A DNA stretch of 64,000 nucleotides from NCBI RefSeq assembly GCF_033954455.1, contig NZ_CP121473.1, positions 1,116,001 through 1,180,000 of the forward strand, in the 5' to 3' direction. Each line of letters begins with the position of its first letter. Position 1 is the first letter of the stretch. This document shows positions 1 to 8,180 of this stretch, piece by piece. The translations under genes and the position numbers were made by a program. Origin of the DNA: Thiorhodovibrio litoralis (GTDB taxonomy: Bacteria; Pseudomonadota; Gammaproteobacteria; Chromatiales; Chromatiaceae). The notes under the pieces were generated by a model, which ran no database searches, was not told the DNA's origin, and saw only the letters and a list, made by a program, of their open reading frames with translations.

Positions 1-375
1 CAATGTCTGGTCTTGGCCAGGTTCTTGCGCAGATTTTTGCCCAGGCATTTGCCCAGACTTTCGTTCAGTCTCTTGCTCGGGCAAAATCTCATGGAGCAAG
101 GTGCCGGTGTAGTCGACATAGGCGTCGATCTCGCCGTTTACCAGGGCATTGAAGACAATGCGCGTCCCACCAAGCGCGCGCCTGTGGCGCACCGGAATTC
201 CCGCATCCGCAACCAGGCCACGCAGCACTTCCCCAAGAATGATTCCTTCGGTGAATTTCTTGCTGCCGATGACAATCTCATCGGCGGGGCGGCTGCAGGC
301 CGTGAGCAGTCCAAGCCCGACAATGGCCAGCAGCAGCCAGTGCGGGACTGTCAGACGTTTTGACATGGCAGGCAT
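1..375 (-). CDS. Osmoprotectant-type ABC transporter substrate-binding lipoprotein, C-terminus off window
   Basis: The first 125 codons of a binding protein of the glycine-betaine/choline (OpuBC/YehZ-like) family; the rest lies beyond base 1. The N-terminus is a lipoprotein signal with lipobox LLTAC at about residues 24-28. The mature part starts with the family hallmark IGSKKFTEGIILGE and continues to YVDYTGTLLHEIL, the ligand-domain start. The start at 375 lies 21 bases after the stop of the ATPase gene, so the two are probably co-transcribed. An inner ATG at 366 is possible. Residues 106-121 are odd: four tandem tetrapeptides ending in Q replace the expected family sequence and come from a 12-bp DNA repeat at 13-60. 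The family and partial state are clear; the substrate is inferred. Confidence 0.85.
   Translation of the reverse strand, partial: MPAMSKRLTVPHWLLLAIVGLGLLTACSRPADEIVIGSKKFTEGIILGEVLRGLVADAGIPVRHRRALGGTRIVFNALVNGEIDAYVDYTGTLLHEILPEQETERKSGQMPGQKSAQEPGQDQTL
13..60 (-). repeat. Four tandem 12-bp units inside the binding-protein gene
   Basis: On the minus strand, four consecutive 12-base units (49-60, 37-48, 25-36, 13-24) share the core CTGGGCA or a close variant. They encode KSGQ, MPGQ, KSAQ and EPGQ. The reading frame is kept. A very similar 4 x 12-bp array sits in an unrelated gene at 62307-62354. Confidence 0.8.
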
Positions 376-396
376 CTCGTCATCGCGGGCGCCTCG

Positions 397-1146
397 TCAT
401 TCCGGGGTACCGAGCGCGTCAAGGTGGCTGCGTTGCGCGCGCACGAATCGCTCGACAAAGGGCTCCGCGGGCGCGCGCAGCATGTCGGCAAGGCGTCCGC
501 TCTGCACGATCCGGCCCGCGCGCATCAGCACGATGGTGTCGGCAAGAAAGGCCGCTTCGGTCAGGTCATGCGTCACCAAGACGACCGTCTTGCCCAAGGT
601 GGCGAAAATTTGCTTCAGTTCCTCCTGCAAGTCATAGCGGATCATCGGGTCCAGGGCGCCAAGCGGCTCGTCGAGCAACAAGACCTCTGGGTCCAGCATC
701 AGGGCGCGCATCAGGCCAAGGCGCTGATTCTGGCCGCCGGATAGCTCGGCGGGATAGCGGTCTAAGGCGGCGCGGGGGAAATGTGTCAGTTCCAGCAGTT
801 CGCTCAGCCGTGTCTCGATGCGCGTCGGGTTCCAGTCCAGGAAACGCGCCATCAGCGCAACGTTCTCGCGCGCCGTGAGATGCGGAAACAGTCCCCCTTG
901 CTGAATGACATAGCCCATGCGCCGGCGCTGGGCGCAGATTGTCGTCCGTTCGAGCCTTTGACCATCGAAGCACACATGACCCGCATCGGGCTCGATCAAA
1001 CCAATGAGGGTGCGAAGCAGCGTCGACTTGCCGCAACCGGATGGTCCAATCAGCGCGATGGTGCGCCCGCGCGGGATGCTGAGCCGCACGCGCTCAAGGG
1101 CCAAGGTGGCACCATAGCTTTTGGTGACCTGATGGAGTTCGAACAT
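397..1146 (-). CDS. ABC transporter ATP-binding protein, osmoprotectant (OpuCA/YehX) type
   Basis: A 249-aa cytoplasmic ATPase that would power import of a quaternary-ammonium osmoprotectant with the binding lipoprotein downstream. All motifs are present: Walker A GPSGCGKST (about residues 34-42), signature LSGGQNQR, Walker B VLLLDEP and H-loop VTHD. The sequence lacks the C-terminal CBS domains of classical OpuAA/ProV proteins, so it is the short form. The start at 1146 lies 9 bases after the methyltransferase stop, which implies the same transcript. The permease gene is not in the window and may lie beyond base 1. The family is certain; the substrate is inferred from the partner. Confidence 0.9.
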   Translation of the reverse strand: MFELHQVTKSYGATLALERVRLSIPRGRTIALIGPSGCGKSTLLRTLIGLIEPDAGHVCFDGQRLERTTICAQRRRMGYVIQQGGLFPHLTARENVALMARFLDWNPTRIETRLSELLELTHFPRAALDRYPAELSGGQNQRLGLMRALMLDPEVLLLDEPLGALDPMIRYDLQEELKQIFATLGKTVVLVTHDLTEAAFLADTIVLMRAGRIVQSGRLADMLRAPAEPFVERFVRAQRSHLDALGTPE

Positions 1147-1155
1147 TTGCCCTAC

Positions 1156-2034
1156 CTAATCTCGGCCCAATACTGGTCCTGGCCCAATATCGGTTGGGCT
1201 CGGTTCGAGGAACAGATCCTGATGGCCAACGCGGATCAGGAGCTCTCCCGCCGCGAGGGAATCCTGACGCTGCCGATGCCATGGCGTGATGCGTCCACGC
1301 TGGTGCGGTGCTTGGCGCTCCACAGCTTCAACCCAACCTGCGACCAAAGAGCGCGCAACCTCCAGGTCATCGCGCTCCAGCTGCCAATCCGAGCTGCCCT
1401 GATGGAGGCGGAACCCCAGACCTTGTGCAATCCGGCGCAATGTCTTTGCCGCATTCGGACCGAGTGCCGGACCCATGCCTTTATCGCGGCGCTGATCCGC
1501 ATTGAACAGCTCCATAATCCAGTTGTCTTCGGGTTGCTTGGGATGAATAGCGACACGCCCATCATAGGTGGTGGAGGCGAGCAGCGCAGCGCCCTTGCGC
1601 TGACACTGTCCGACCAAATCGGCGAGCCAATCCTCGCTGACGAGATCCAGCAGGGCGCTTGCGGTCAGCAGGGTCGAGGCGTCGATGTTCGCGAGCAGCC
1701 CGGATGTGTGCAGCGACGCGACTCGGGTGGTCAAGCCCAAGAGTTGCGGAGATTTTGGTGTGTTAGCCGCCAAGCGCTGGAGTAACTCGGCATCCTGATC
1801 CACACAAACCCAGCGCTGGCTGACGGGAAGTCTCGGTGACAGATAGCGTAGATTCGATCCGGACCCGCAGCCGAGGTCGATAACCCGCAAGAGCTTCTTC
1901 CCGGCAGCCCAACGGCAAAGCGTGGCCAATACCCGCGGGGATCGGGATCTGTGGTCGACCGGCTCGCGCAAGCTCAGCCAGTCCGCCGAGAAACGCTCTT
2001 GGCCGCCAGGCGCGTCGTCGTCAGGCGCGGTCAT
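1156..2034 (-). CDS. Class I SAM-dependent methyltransferase
   Basis: A 292-aa Rossmann methyltransferase. Motif I reads VIDLGCGSGSN, followed by an acidic residue ending beta-2 (WVCVDQDAE), as expected for SAM binding. The start MTAPDDD at 2034 was chosen because it overlaps the glycosyltransferase stop by 14 bases, which is typical of coupled translation; longer forms would run deep into the upstream gene. The acceptor is unknown. Its position directly after a glycosyltransferase and a pterin-synthase-like protein suggests a small-molecule substrate made by the same operon. That link is inference. Confidence 0.8.
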   Translation of the reverse strand: MTAPDDDAPGGQERFSADWLSLREPVDHRSRSPRVLATLCRWAAGKKLLRVIDLGCGSGSNLRYLSPRLPVSQRWVCVDQDAELLQRLAANTPKSPQLLGLTTRVASLHTSGLLANIDASTLLTASALLDLVSEDWLADLVGQCQRKGAALLASTTYDGRVAIHPKQPEDNWIMELFNADQRRDKGMGPALGPNAAKTLRRIAQGLGFRLHQGSSDWQLERDDLEVARSLVAGWVEAVERQAPHQRGRITPWHRQRQDSLAAGELLIRVGHQDLFLEPSPTDIGPGPVLGRD

Positions 2035-3130
2035 GGTGCATGCGCTGGCTGAGTGGCGCCGGTTGTGTTCCAAAGGTCTCGAGCGCATCCGCGAAGGCTC
2101 GCGCTGATTGGTTCCACGAGGGTAAGGCAAGGGCGGCGCGCCGGGCTCCTTCGGCAAGCAGGGCGCGTTTGCTGGAATCGGAAAGCAGGGTTCGCAGTGC
2201 CTCGCGCAACGCTCCGACATCGTCGACTGGCACCAGTAAGCCAGCCTCTGCTGGCAGGGTGTCGGCGGCAGCGCCCCCGCGGGTGACTACCATTGGCAAC
2301 CCATGCGCCAATGCTTCGGAAATCACCATGCCATAGCCTTCAAAGCGTGTCGCGAGCACCGCAAGATCAGCCTCTCGGTAATGCTGATCGACTTGCTCAG
2401 CGCGCAGTGCGCCGGAAAATTGGACCCGCTCGGAGAGACCCAAAGACTCCCGTAGCGCGAATACCCGAGCGGCCCAGGCAGGATCTCTGGTCAGATCACC
2501 GATGCAGTTGAGTCGCCAGGGAAGGTGCCGAAGCCCAGACAAAGCTTGCAGGAGAAGGTCGTGGCCTTTGCGTTCAATAACGCTTGCGACGCAGATCAGC
2601 GATAAGGAGTTCTTGACACCATCTGCGGCGTCGAAAGCGGGAATCCCGGTGGGCTTGTCCACGCCTGGCTCGACCACTCGCAGCCGTTGCATTGCCACCT
2701 GATAGCGGGCCAGTTTGCCAGCCGTGAACCGGCTGGTCACAATAATGCCGCGAACCGCCGCCAGGGCGCGCGTTTCGCTGTCTTTGAGCTCAGCTTGACG
2801 CGCCAGGTCGAGGCCGCACTCATCGGCTAGCGGGTGATGCACCAAGGCGACCAATCGAAGACGTTGACTGTGCGCCTGTGCAAGCTCTGGCATCGTGCCA
2901 AGTGCCAAGCCATCGATCACCACTAAGCCCTGATCGGGAATATCAGCCAACGTCTGCCGGGCATGTTCCAACGCATGACGCGAAGGGGCAGGGAAGCTGT
3001 CATCAAGACGGCGGTATTCGACTTGCCAACCCAGCTCAGCGAGACCGGCCGCGATGCGCCTGTCATAAGCGTAGCCGCCGCTTCGCGTGTCCAGGTCGCC
3101 AGGAATCAGAAACCAAAGTGTCCGGCTCAC
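2021..3130 (-). CDS. Glycosyltransferase family 4 (GT-B fold)
   Basis: A 369-aa GT-B glycosyltransferase. The C-terminal donor-binding half has the GT4 pattern: a VASVIERKGHDLLLQAL strand-helix, then FEGYGMVISEALAHG with the E-x7-E motif, then a GGAAADTLP loop. The N-terminal half begins FLIPGDLDTRSGGYAYDR, an acceptor/nucleotide-loop sequence common in GT4 enzymes. The start is GTG at 3130, whose first bases overlap the stop of the preceding gene (GTGA). The acceptor is not visible. Lying between a pterin-synthase homologue and a methyltransferase, it may glycosylate a pterin, as pteridine glycosyltransferases do in cyanobacteria; this is inference. Confidence 0.85.
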   Translation of the reverse strand: MSRTLWFLIPGDLDTRSGGYAYDRRIAAGLAELGWQVEYRRLDDSFPAPSRHALEHARQTLADIPDQGLVVIDGLALGTMPELAQAHSQRLRLVALVHHPLADECGLDLARQAELKDSETRALAAVRGIIVTSRFTAGKLARYQVAMQRLRVVEPGVDKPTGIPAFDAADGVKNSLSLICVASVIERKGHDLLLQALSGLRHLPWRLNCIGDLTRDPAWAARVFALRESLGLSERVQFSGALRAEQVDQHYREADLAVLATRFEGYGMVISEALAHGLPMVVTRGGAAADTLPAEAGLLVPVDDVGALREALRTLLSDSSKRALLAEGARRAALALPSWNQSARAFADALETFGTQPAPLSQRMHHDRA

Positions 3131-3537
3131 AGCGCCTGAGATAACTCAGCCTCGAAAAAAGCCCATGCACGATGGGATTCGGCCAGCTCGACACGCAGGC
3201 TCGTCAGGCCGGCCGCCGCCGCGCCAAGCTTGCCGTCGGCGATGCACCGCGCCATGGCATCAAAGAGATACCGGGCAAGAAATTCCGTGGTCGTGTTCTG
3301 TTCGGCCAATTGGGGCAGCTCATCAAGGTTGCGGTAGTCGAGTTCATCGAGAACCGCGCGTAAAGCCTGGCTGGCAAGGCCGATATCGACCACCAGGTTG
3401 TCATCGTCGAGCGTATCGCGGCGAAACTCCACATCCACGACATAGGTTGCACCATGCAGGCGTTGTGCGGGACCAAATATCTCGCCGCTGAAACTGTGAG
3501 CGATCATCATGTGATCTCGAACGCGAATACCGTACAT
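3127..3537 (-). CDS. 6-pyruvoyl-tetrahydropterin synthase / QueD-family protein, diverged
   Basis: A 136-aa T-fold protein of the PTPS/QueD family. The start at 3537 has a good ribosome site (AAAGAGG) about seven bases upstream. Recognisable family parts are the N-terminal AHSFSG strand, RLHGATYVVDVEF, the DDDNLVVDIG stretch and TTTEFLARYL near the PTxE catalytic site. Notably, the usual zinc motif HGHNY reads HGATY, so the second of the two adjacent zinc histidines is missing, and the usual catalytic cysteine region is not apparent. The protein may therefore not perform the standard dihydroneopterin triphosphate reaction. The gene lies between an MDR dehydrogenase (37-base gap) and a glycosyltransferase (overlap). 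Confidence 0.82.
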   Translation of the reverse strand: MYGIRVRDHMMIAHSFSGEIFGPAQRLHGATYVVDVEFRRDTLDDDNLVVDIGLASQALRAVLDELDYRNLDELPQLAEQNTTTEFLARYLFDAMARCIADGKLGAAAAGLTSLRVELAESHRAWAFFEAELSQAL

Positions 3538-3574
3538 CGATGGCCTCTTTGAATGTCTCGCTAAAAGCTGCTGG

Positions 3575-4627
3575 TCAGGGACCAGGTTGGCTGTTTTCTT
3601 GTGCAATCAGCCCGCTGCCGCTGACTGCCCCCAGAGTATCCACGTGCGGATAGCGGATGCGATGCATCAGCACCCCTGGCGGGTCTTTGGCCAATCGCGC
3701 CTGCACTGCAGGCAGTTCAGCGAACGGACTCTCTCCAGTAATCAGACAATCCAGGGCAGGGTCTCCGAGCAGCTTGAGGGCGAGCACCATGCGGCGGCGG
3801 TGATCCCAACGCGCCCGCTGGGAGTCCGCGACGCTGCCCACCTGAGAGGAGATTAAACGCAACCGATGATGATGAAAGCTCCGACCCAACGCGAGGGGAA
3901 CGGTGCGCGTGCCAAACCAGCTGAGCTCGATCACCCGGGCTTCGAAACCGGCCAGTTCTAGCGCCGTAGCTAAGCCCGCCGGTGAGCCGCTCGCGTGGAT
4001 GACTAGATCGGCGTCCGTGCTGGCTTGATCCGGACGGCGAAATTCAACCCCCAAGGCGGTAGCGACGGCTGCGCGCGTTGGGTCGATGTCAATCAGCTCG
4101 ACCTCGGTGCCGGGAATCCGTGCCGCCAACCAGGCGCACAAACTGCCAACCACCCCGGCCCCGATCACCGCAACCCGATCCCCGACCCGCGCAGCCGCGT
4201 CCCACAGCCCATTGATCGCCGTCTCCATATTCGCGGCTAGCACCGCCCGCTCGGGTGGCAGCCCATTGGGCAGGGGATGAACCCAGTCGACCGGCACCTG
4301 GTAACAGGTCTGGTGAGGATAGAGGCAAAAGATCGGCGCATTGACAAATTCCTCCGGCCCAGCCTCGACGACGCCGACATTGCAGTAGCCATATTTTACC
4401 GGCGCCGGAAACTGCCCGACCTGGAAGGGCGCGCGCATCCGCTCGCACTCGCTGGGCGGAACCTCGCCGCGGAAGACCAGCGCCTCAGTCCCTCGGCTAA
4501 CGCCCGAGAAGAGAGTTCGCACGCGCACCTGCCCCTCCGCCAGCGGCGGCAGCGGCTCGTCGCGAAGCTGACCCTGGCCGGGCGCGGTCACCCAGAAGGC
4601 GGTTATGCATCGATCACCGCCTGTCAT
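3575..4627 (-). CDS. MDR-superfamily dehydrogenase, BchC-like subgroup, no catalytic zinc site
   Basis: A 350-aa medium-chain dehydrogenase/reductase. It has the GroES-like N-terminal domain and a Rossmann domain with GDRVAVIGAGVVGSLCAWL (around residues 147-165), ending its second strand in ELIDID. The loop that carries the catalytic cysteine in zinc alcohol dehydrogenases reads GVSRGTE, so the zinc ligand is lost. That loop and the FRGEVPPSE stretch resemble the group containing bacteriochlorophyllide dehydrogenase BchC, but I see no reason to call it BchC. The start is 4 bases after the opgH stop. Its product may feed the pterin-synthase-like protein next door; this is inference. Confidence 0.8.
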   Translation of the reverse strand: MTGGDRCITAFWVTAPGQGQLRDEPLPPLAEGQVRVRTLFSGVSRGTEALVFRGEVPPSECERMRAPFQVGQFPAPVKYGYCNVGVVEAGPEEFVNAPIFCLYPHQTCYQVPVDWVHPLPNGLPPERAVLAANMETAINGLWDAAARVGDRVAVIGAGVVGSLCAWLAARIPGTEVELIDIDPTRAAVATALGVEFRRPDQASTDADLVIHASGSPAGLATALELAGFEARVIELSWFGTRTVPLALGRSFHHHRLRLISSQVGSVADSQRARWDHRRRMVLALKLLGDPALDCLITGESPFAELPAVQARLAKDPPGVLMHRIRYPHVDTLGAVSGSGLIAQENSQPGP

Positions 4628-4631
4628 CGCG

Positions 4632-6467
4632 CTACCCTAGGACCTGACCGCGGGATTCGCTATCGTGATTCAGGGCATCAAGATTGAGTGATGCCAGGAA
4701 AGGGCTTGGCGCCAGTTCCTCGGGTATTGCCCAGAAGCCATGGCGGGTCACCCAAAGTCCGAGCCGTGGGTCAGCGCTCCACACCGCGATTGGCACGGCG
4801 ACCAGGGCGCCGATAAAGAAGGGTGATAACAGAGCGATGGTCACGCTGCCATGAGTCGCCAGGGCGAGAGTCACCGCGATGCCAATCAAGGTCTGGGGCC
4901 AGAGTCGGCGCCAAGCCAAGGCGATTGGCACGCGATGCGTCAGCCGCCGCTGCGGTTCCCAGGCCAGCTTTTTCCCCGCCAGCAAACCGCCGATAAAAAC
5001 GCTGTGCGCGATGGCCAGAACCGGGGCCAGCAAGGTACTGAAGAATGCCTCGCCAAGGGCGCCTGCGATCACCCTGGACGCGCCCCCGAAGGCGCCGCGC
5101 CTTCGCGCATCCGCCAGCAGATCGATCACCGAGGCAAGCTTTGGTGCGAAGACCATGGTCAGGATAATGAACAACAACGCCATCCCGTAGCTTGGATCGA
5201 ACAGAGGCCCGGCGGGCGCGATGAAGGCCCGAGATGCGGCAATCACCATCAACGAGACCCAAAATGGCGAGCTGATGAACATCAAAATAGCCAGGATCAA
5301 TTGAACCCGGCTGAGCGCATGCAGGCCGCGGGTGCCTAGAAACCTGAAATACTGAAGATTACCCTGGCACCAGCGCAGATCGCGGCGGATATACTCCAAT
5401 AGCGTGGTCGGATTCTCTTCATAGCTGCCGGTTTCTTGCGGAAGCACGCGAACCTCATACCCGGCCCGGCGCATCAGCACGGCTTCGACCTGATCGTGGC
5501 TCAACACCCAGCCCGACAACGGCCCTCGACCGGAAATTCGCGGAATCCGGCAATGTTCCATGAAGGGGCGTACCCGCAAGAGGGCATTGTGCCCCCAATA
5601 AGGGCCGCAATCACCCTGCCACCAGGCACTGCCCAAGGTGTAGGAGCGCATGCCAAACCGCATGCCAAACTGAAAAGCTCGTGCAAAGGCGCTGACCGAT
5701 GGCAAACCAACCACCAAGCTTTGCAGAATGCCCAGACGCGGGTTCGCCTGCATGGTGCGCACCATTGCAAGCACAGTGTGCGGGTCCATCACGCTGTCGG
5801 CATCAAGCACCAATGCCAAGTCGTAGCGCTCACCGCACCTATCCATGAACTCGGCGATGTTGCCAGCCTTGAACCCTGGGTTGTCTTCACGTCGACGGTA
5901 GCTGACGGGCAATGATTGGCCCCAGCGCGCGCCAAAACCCTCGCTCAACCCTTCTTCATCACTGATGCATTCCGCCCAAGTCGAATCGCTCAGCACATGC
6001 ACGGCGAAACGGTCGGTGACGCCTTTTTCGGCGAGTCCAGCGACCATTCGGTCGAGGTTGCGGTACACGGTTTCCGCGTCTTCATTGCGAATGCAACTGA
6101 GAATCGCGACCTTCTGATTCACCGGAACTCTCTCGCCCTGGCCCAGAGGGAAAACCCGCGCAACCGGATCGCGGGAGAAGCGCATCAGCAGCAGCCCAAT
6201 GACGGCATTCCAGAAACCAATGACCGTCCAAGGCAGCGTAAAGCCAAAACAAAGCAACAAGGCCTTATCCAGCAGGTCCAGACCACCCGGGCTCAGTGTC
6301 TTGGCCATCAACAACATCAGCAAGGACATTGTTGATAACACCGCACTGGCGAATACCCAGCGCCGGCCCGCTGTTAACATCGAAGGATGCGCGGGTGCAG
6401 CAACTCGTGCAAACCGCCCATCAGCTGCCTTGGATCTCGACTTTCGTGGGCTCGCCCTGCGCATCAT
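4632..6467 (-). CDS. opgH: Glucans biosynthesis glucosyltransferase H
   Basis: A 611-aa inner-membrane family 2 glucosyltransferase that polymerises UDP-glucose into osmoregulated periplasmic glucan. It shows two N-terminal membrane segments, a cytoplasmic GT-A domain with the DADS metal motif near residue 220, a GHNALLR acceptor region, RRDLRWCQGNLQYFR (the family's QxxRW-equivalent) and four or more C-terminal membrane helices. It is shorter than the E. coli protein (about 850 aa), mainly at the N-terminus. No opgG lies beside it, which is unusual. The start at 6467 overlaps the preceding lipoprotein gene by 47 bases; an inner ATG at 6380 is an alternative. Confidence 0.9.
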   Translation of the reverse strand: MMRRASPRKSRSKAADGRFARVAAPAHPSMLTAGRRWVFASAVLSTMSLLMLLMAKTLSPGGLDLLDKALLLCFGFTLPWTVIGFWNAVIGLLLMRFSRDPVARVFPLGQGERVPVNQKVAILSCIRNEDAETVYRNLDRMVAGLAEKGVTDRFAVHVLSDSTWAECISDEEGLSEGFGARWGQSLPVSYRRREDNPGFKAGNIAEFMDRCGERYDLALVLDADSVMDPHTVLAMVRTMQANPRLGILQSLVVGLPSVSAFARAFQFGMRFGMRSYTLGSAWWQGDCGPYWGHNALLRVRPFMEHCRIPRISGRGPLSGWVLSHDQVEAVLMRRAGYEVRVLPQETGSYEENPTTLLEYIRRDLRWCQGNLQYFRFLGTRGLHALSRVQLILAILMFISSPFWVSLMVIAASRAFIAPAGPLFDPSYGMALLFIILTMVFAPKLASVIDLLADARRRGAFGGASRVIAGALGEAFFSTLLAPVLAIAHSVFIGGLLAGKKLAWEPQRRLTHRVPIALAWRRLWPQTLIGIAVTLALATHGSVTIALLSPFFIGALVAVPIAVWSADPRLGLWVTRHGFWAIPEELAPSPFLASLNLDALNHDSESRGQVLG

Positions 6468-6849
6468 AGCTCACACGGAACACGAGAAAGTCCGGACTCG
6501 ACATGAATCCCTCGAGCGGATACCCCACAACATTCCAGATTCCCAGAGTGGCAACCGACAAGATGCCATGGGTGAATGAACGCAAAGATGAACCTCTTTC
6601 GCGACTAACCTGGTAAACCTCCTCGAGCGAGCCGTCCGCATGCTGCGTGCTCAGCAAGACTTTTCCACCATACTTTAGCAGCCCAAGAAAGCAACTTCGG
6701 GTTTCGCACCGGGCGATCTCGTGACGGCTGGCTCCAGCGTGCCTGGATGCCTTCTTTGCAGCAGGACCGGTGCAAGCACTGACGGCCGCAGCAAAGACTG
6801 CCACCGCCAAGCAGAGCGGGAGTGTTCTGATCAGATGTCGCTTTTGCAC
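6421..6849 (-). CDS. Hypothetical lipoprotein
   Basis: A 142-aa protein of unknown function. The N-terminus is a lipoprotein signal peptide with the cysteine in AAAVSAC at about residue 26. The mature part carries a conserved-looking core ETRSCFLGLLKYGGKVLL and a hydrophobic stretch SVATLGIWNVVGYPLEG, followed by a beta-rich end. Two further cysteines in CETRSC could form a disulfide. It overlaps the start of opgH, so it may be translated with it and act in the envelope near glucan synthesis. I do not recognise the family. Confidence 0.7.
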   Translation of the reverse strand: MQKRHLIRTLPLCLAVAVFAAAVSACTGPAAKKASRHAGASRHEIARCETRSCFLGLLKYGGKVLLSTQHADGSLEEVYQVSRERGSSLRSFTHGILSVATLGIWNVVGYPLEGFMSSPDFLVFRVSYDAQGEPTKVEIQGS

Positions 6850-6953
6850 TGGATAGCTGTCATCAAGGATGCGCCGCGCCGCTCGTTGATCAAGCTTGTG
6901 CGATGCGTTTTGTCCTGCGTCAGGTTCGGACTGATCCTAGAGTAGCAAAAACC

Positions 6954-7124
6954 ATGGGGCAATTGGCGATCTACCTTGATGACAACACCAAGATAGCACC
7001 GCTGGCTCAGGGCCGAGCGCCGTCCATCAGCCCGCACCGAACCGACAGTGCAGTGTCGGGCGTCTGCCAAAGCCTGCGAGGGAGGAAGAACAGCGGCGGG
7101 GACGAGCGCAAGAGTTCCGCGTGA
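6954..7124 (+). pseudogene. Possible ribbon-helix-helix antitoxin remnant
   Basis: The reading frame opens with MGQLAIYLDDNTKIA, very like the N-terminal beta-strand of small RHH (CopG-type) antitoxins. After about 15 residues the expected helices (a segment like RSKWV) are missing and the sequence turns low-complexity. No toxin partner is visible. It is probably a decayed fragment within the otherwise gene-poor stretch 6850-7201; a chance match remains possible. Confidence 0.3.
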
Positions 7125-7131
7125 ATGCGGC

Positions 7132-7161
7132 TTGACAGATTAGTATTTGCTTATATACTAA
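7132..7161 (+). promoter_or_regulatory. Sigma70-type promoter with inverted-repeat operator
   Basis: TTGACA (7132-7137), 16 bases, then TATACT (7154-7159). A 7-bp inverted repeat, TTAGTAT (7140-7146) and ATACTAA (7155-7161), overlaps the -10 box, a usual repressor position. The 18-mer TATTTGCTTATATACTAA recurs with one change in the promoter at 15858-15887. It drives the 47-aa gene at 7202. Confidence 0.7.
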
Positions 7162-7201
7162 CACTCATCAACCACATCCACACTTCGTTAGGAGGCTAGA
7201 T

Positions 7202-7345
7202 ATGTTGGCTCCACTCGCACTCGTTGCCCTGTTGATCGGCGGTAGCCAAGCCGTGCTGATCGTCTCTGAAGATGACGCCGCTGTAAATGACCATCCTCAA
7301 GTTGCACAGGTCGAAACGGCCAAGTCCCCATTCGAAGCAAACTGA
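7202..7345 (+). CDS. 47-aa hypothetical membrane or secreted peptide
   Basis: A small gene with a strong ribosome site (TTAGGAGGC, ending about seven bases before the ATG) and a consensus promoter 40 bases upstream. The product starts with a hydrophobic stretch, LAPLALVALLIGGSQAVLI, that could be a signal peptide or membrane anchor, followed by an acidic, polar tail (SEDDAAVNDH...). No family is recognised. A GC-rich hairpin follows at 7358. The complete promoter, ribosome site and hairpin arrangement argues that it is real. Confidence 0.65.
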   Translation: MLAPLALVALLIGGSQAVLIVSEDDAAVNDHPQVAQVETAKSPFEAN

Positions 7346-7357
7346 GTGAACACGGCT

Positions 7358-7389
7358 CTGGGCCCGGAGCGACGCAGCCCCGGGCCCAG
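7358..7389 (+). terminator. Strong GC hairpin after the 47-aa gene
   Basis: A perfect 10-bp stem, CTGGGCCCGG (7358-7367) with CCGGGCCCAG (7380-7389), and a 12-base loop, starting 12 bases after the stop codon. There is no U-run, so it is either a stabilising 3' hairpin or a weak intrinsic terminator. Confidence 0.5.
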
Positions 7390-7499
7390 CTAGGCCATCT
7401 TCTGGGTCTCAGCTCCGACCAGATCGACTTTGTCCTGCACGCGGACTTGCTCCGCGAGAGCGTGGCAATTTACAACACCACGCCGCACGGTAATTCAAG

Positions 7500-8135
7500 C
7501 TAGCAGGCACCCGGCTTGGGCGGCTGGCGAAGATACTTGTCCGCCTCGAGGTTGATCCATAGAATCTGAATGGGCTCGAGCACGAAGCGCTCACGAAAGA
7601 TTGGCACAAAGGCGGCCATTAGAATGGCCCCCATAATCAACAACGCCTGGGCGGCATTGGTCGGCAGGGTGTAGAGAATGGCTTTCTGCGGGTTCTGCCA
7701 GGCGTGGCGGCCCTCCTCCACCGCGGTGACGATGGTGGCGAAGTTATCGTCTGCCAACACCATGTCGGCGGCCTGACGAGCCACCTCGGTGCCCTCCTTG
7801 CTCATGGCGACGCCGATGTCGGCCAGCTTGAGCGCCGGGGCGTCGTTGACGCCATCACCGATCATGGCCACCACATGGCCATTGGCCTGCAACGCCTCGG
7901 CGATTTCCTGCTTGTGCTCTGGCGCGACCCGGGCGAACACCGAGACATCCTCCACCTCTCGCCTGAGCCGGGCGGCGTCGATGTCGTTGAGCTCGGTGCC
8001 CGAGAGCACCCGCTCGGCCGGAATGCCGAGCTGGCTGGCGACGGCTTGAGCGGTGAGCCTGACAAAAACCGTTCGGATTTGTAGCCCAGGTGTAGCCCAG
8101 AAACGAGAGAGGGATTTTTGCCGAATTACGGCCAC
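7500..8135 (-). pseudogene. Truncated cation-transporting P-type ATPase
   Basis: The frame holds only the C-terminal third of the cytoplasmic P domain and the start of the following membrane part. The family sequence begins abruptly at LTAQAVASQLGI (about base 8057), just after where GDH should stand. It runs through the hinge motif MIGDGVNDAPALKLADIGVA to QILWINL, then breaks off into an unrelated 15-residue tail. The phosphorylation DKTG motif, ATP-binding domain and most membrane helices are absent, so it cannot pump ions. It looks like a Ca2+/Mn2+ (PacL-type) ATPase. Its truncated 5' side lies beside tRNA-Met, a typical insertion and deletion hot spot. Confidence 0.8.
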
Positions 8136-8161
8136 AAAAAAAAAGCCGCTCGGAAGCGGCT
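8132..8161 (-). terminator. Intrinsic terminator of tRNA-Met
   Basis: Read on the minus strand, a 7-bp stem AGCCGCT/AGCGGCT (8155-8161 with 8144-8150) around a 4-base loop is followed by nine or more U residues. It starts about 20 bases after the tRNA 3' end. Confidence 0.85.
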
Positions 8162-8180
8162 GATTTAATAGGTTTTTTTT

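Noticed and set aside
781-1785. A 334-codon plus-strand frame over the ATPase and methyltransferase genes
   Set aside because: Both minus-strand genes have full family motifs; the plus frame has none.
3575-4627. Bacteriochlorophyllide dehydrogenase bchC
   Set aside because: It shares the subgroup-like loop, but no bch or crt genes are adjacent and the neighbours are pterin and glycosyl genes.
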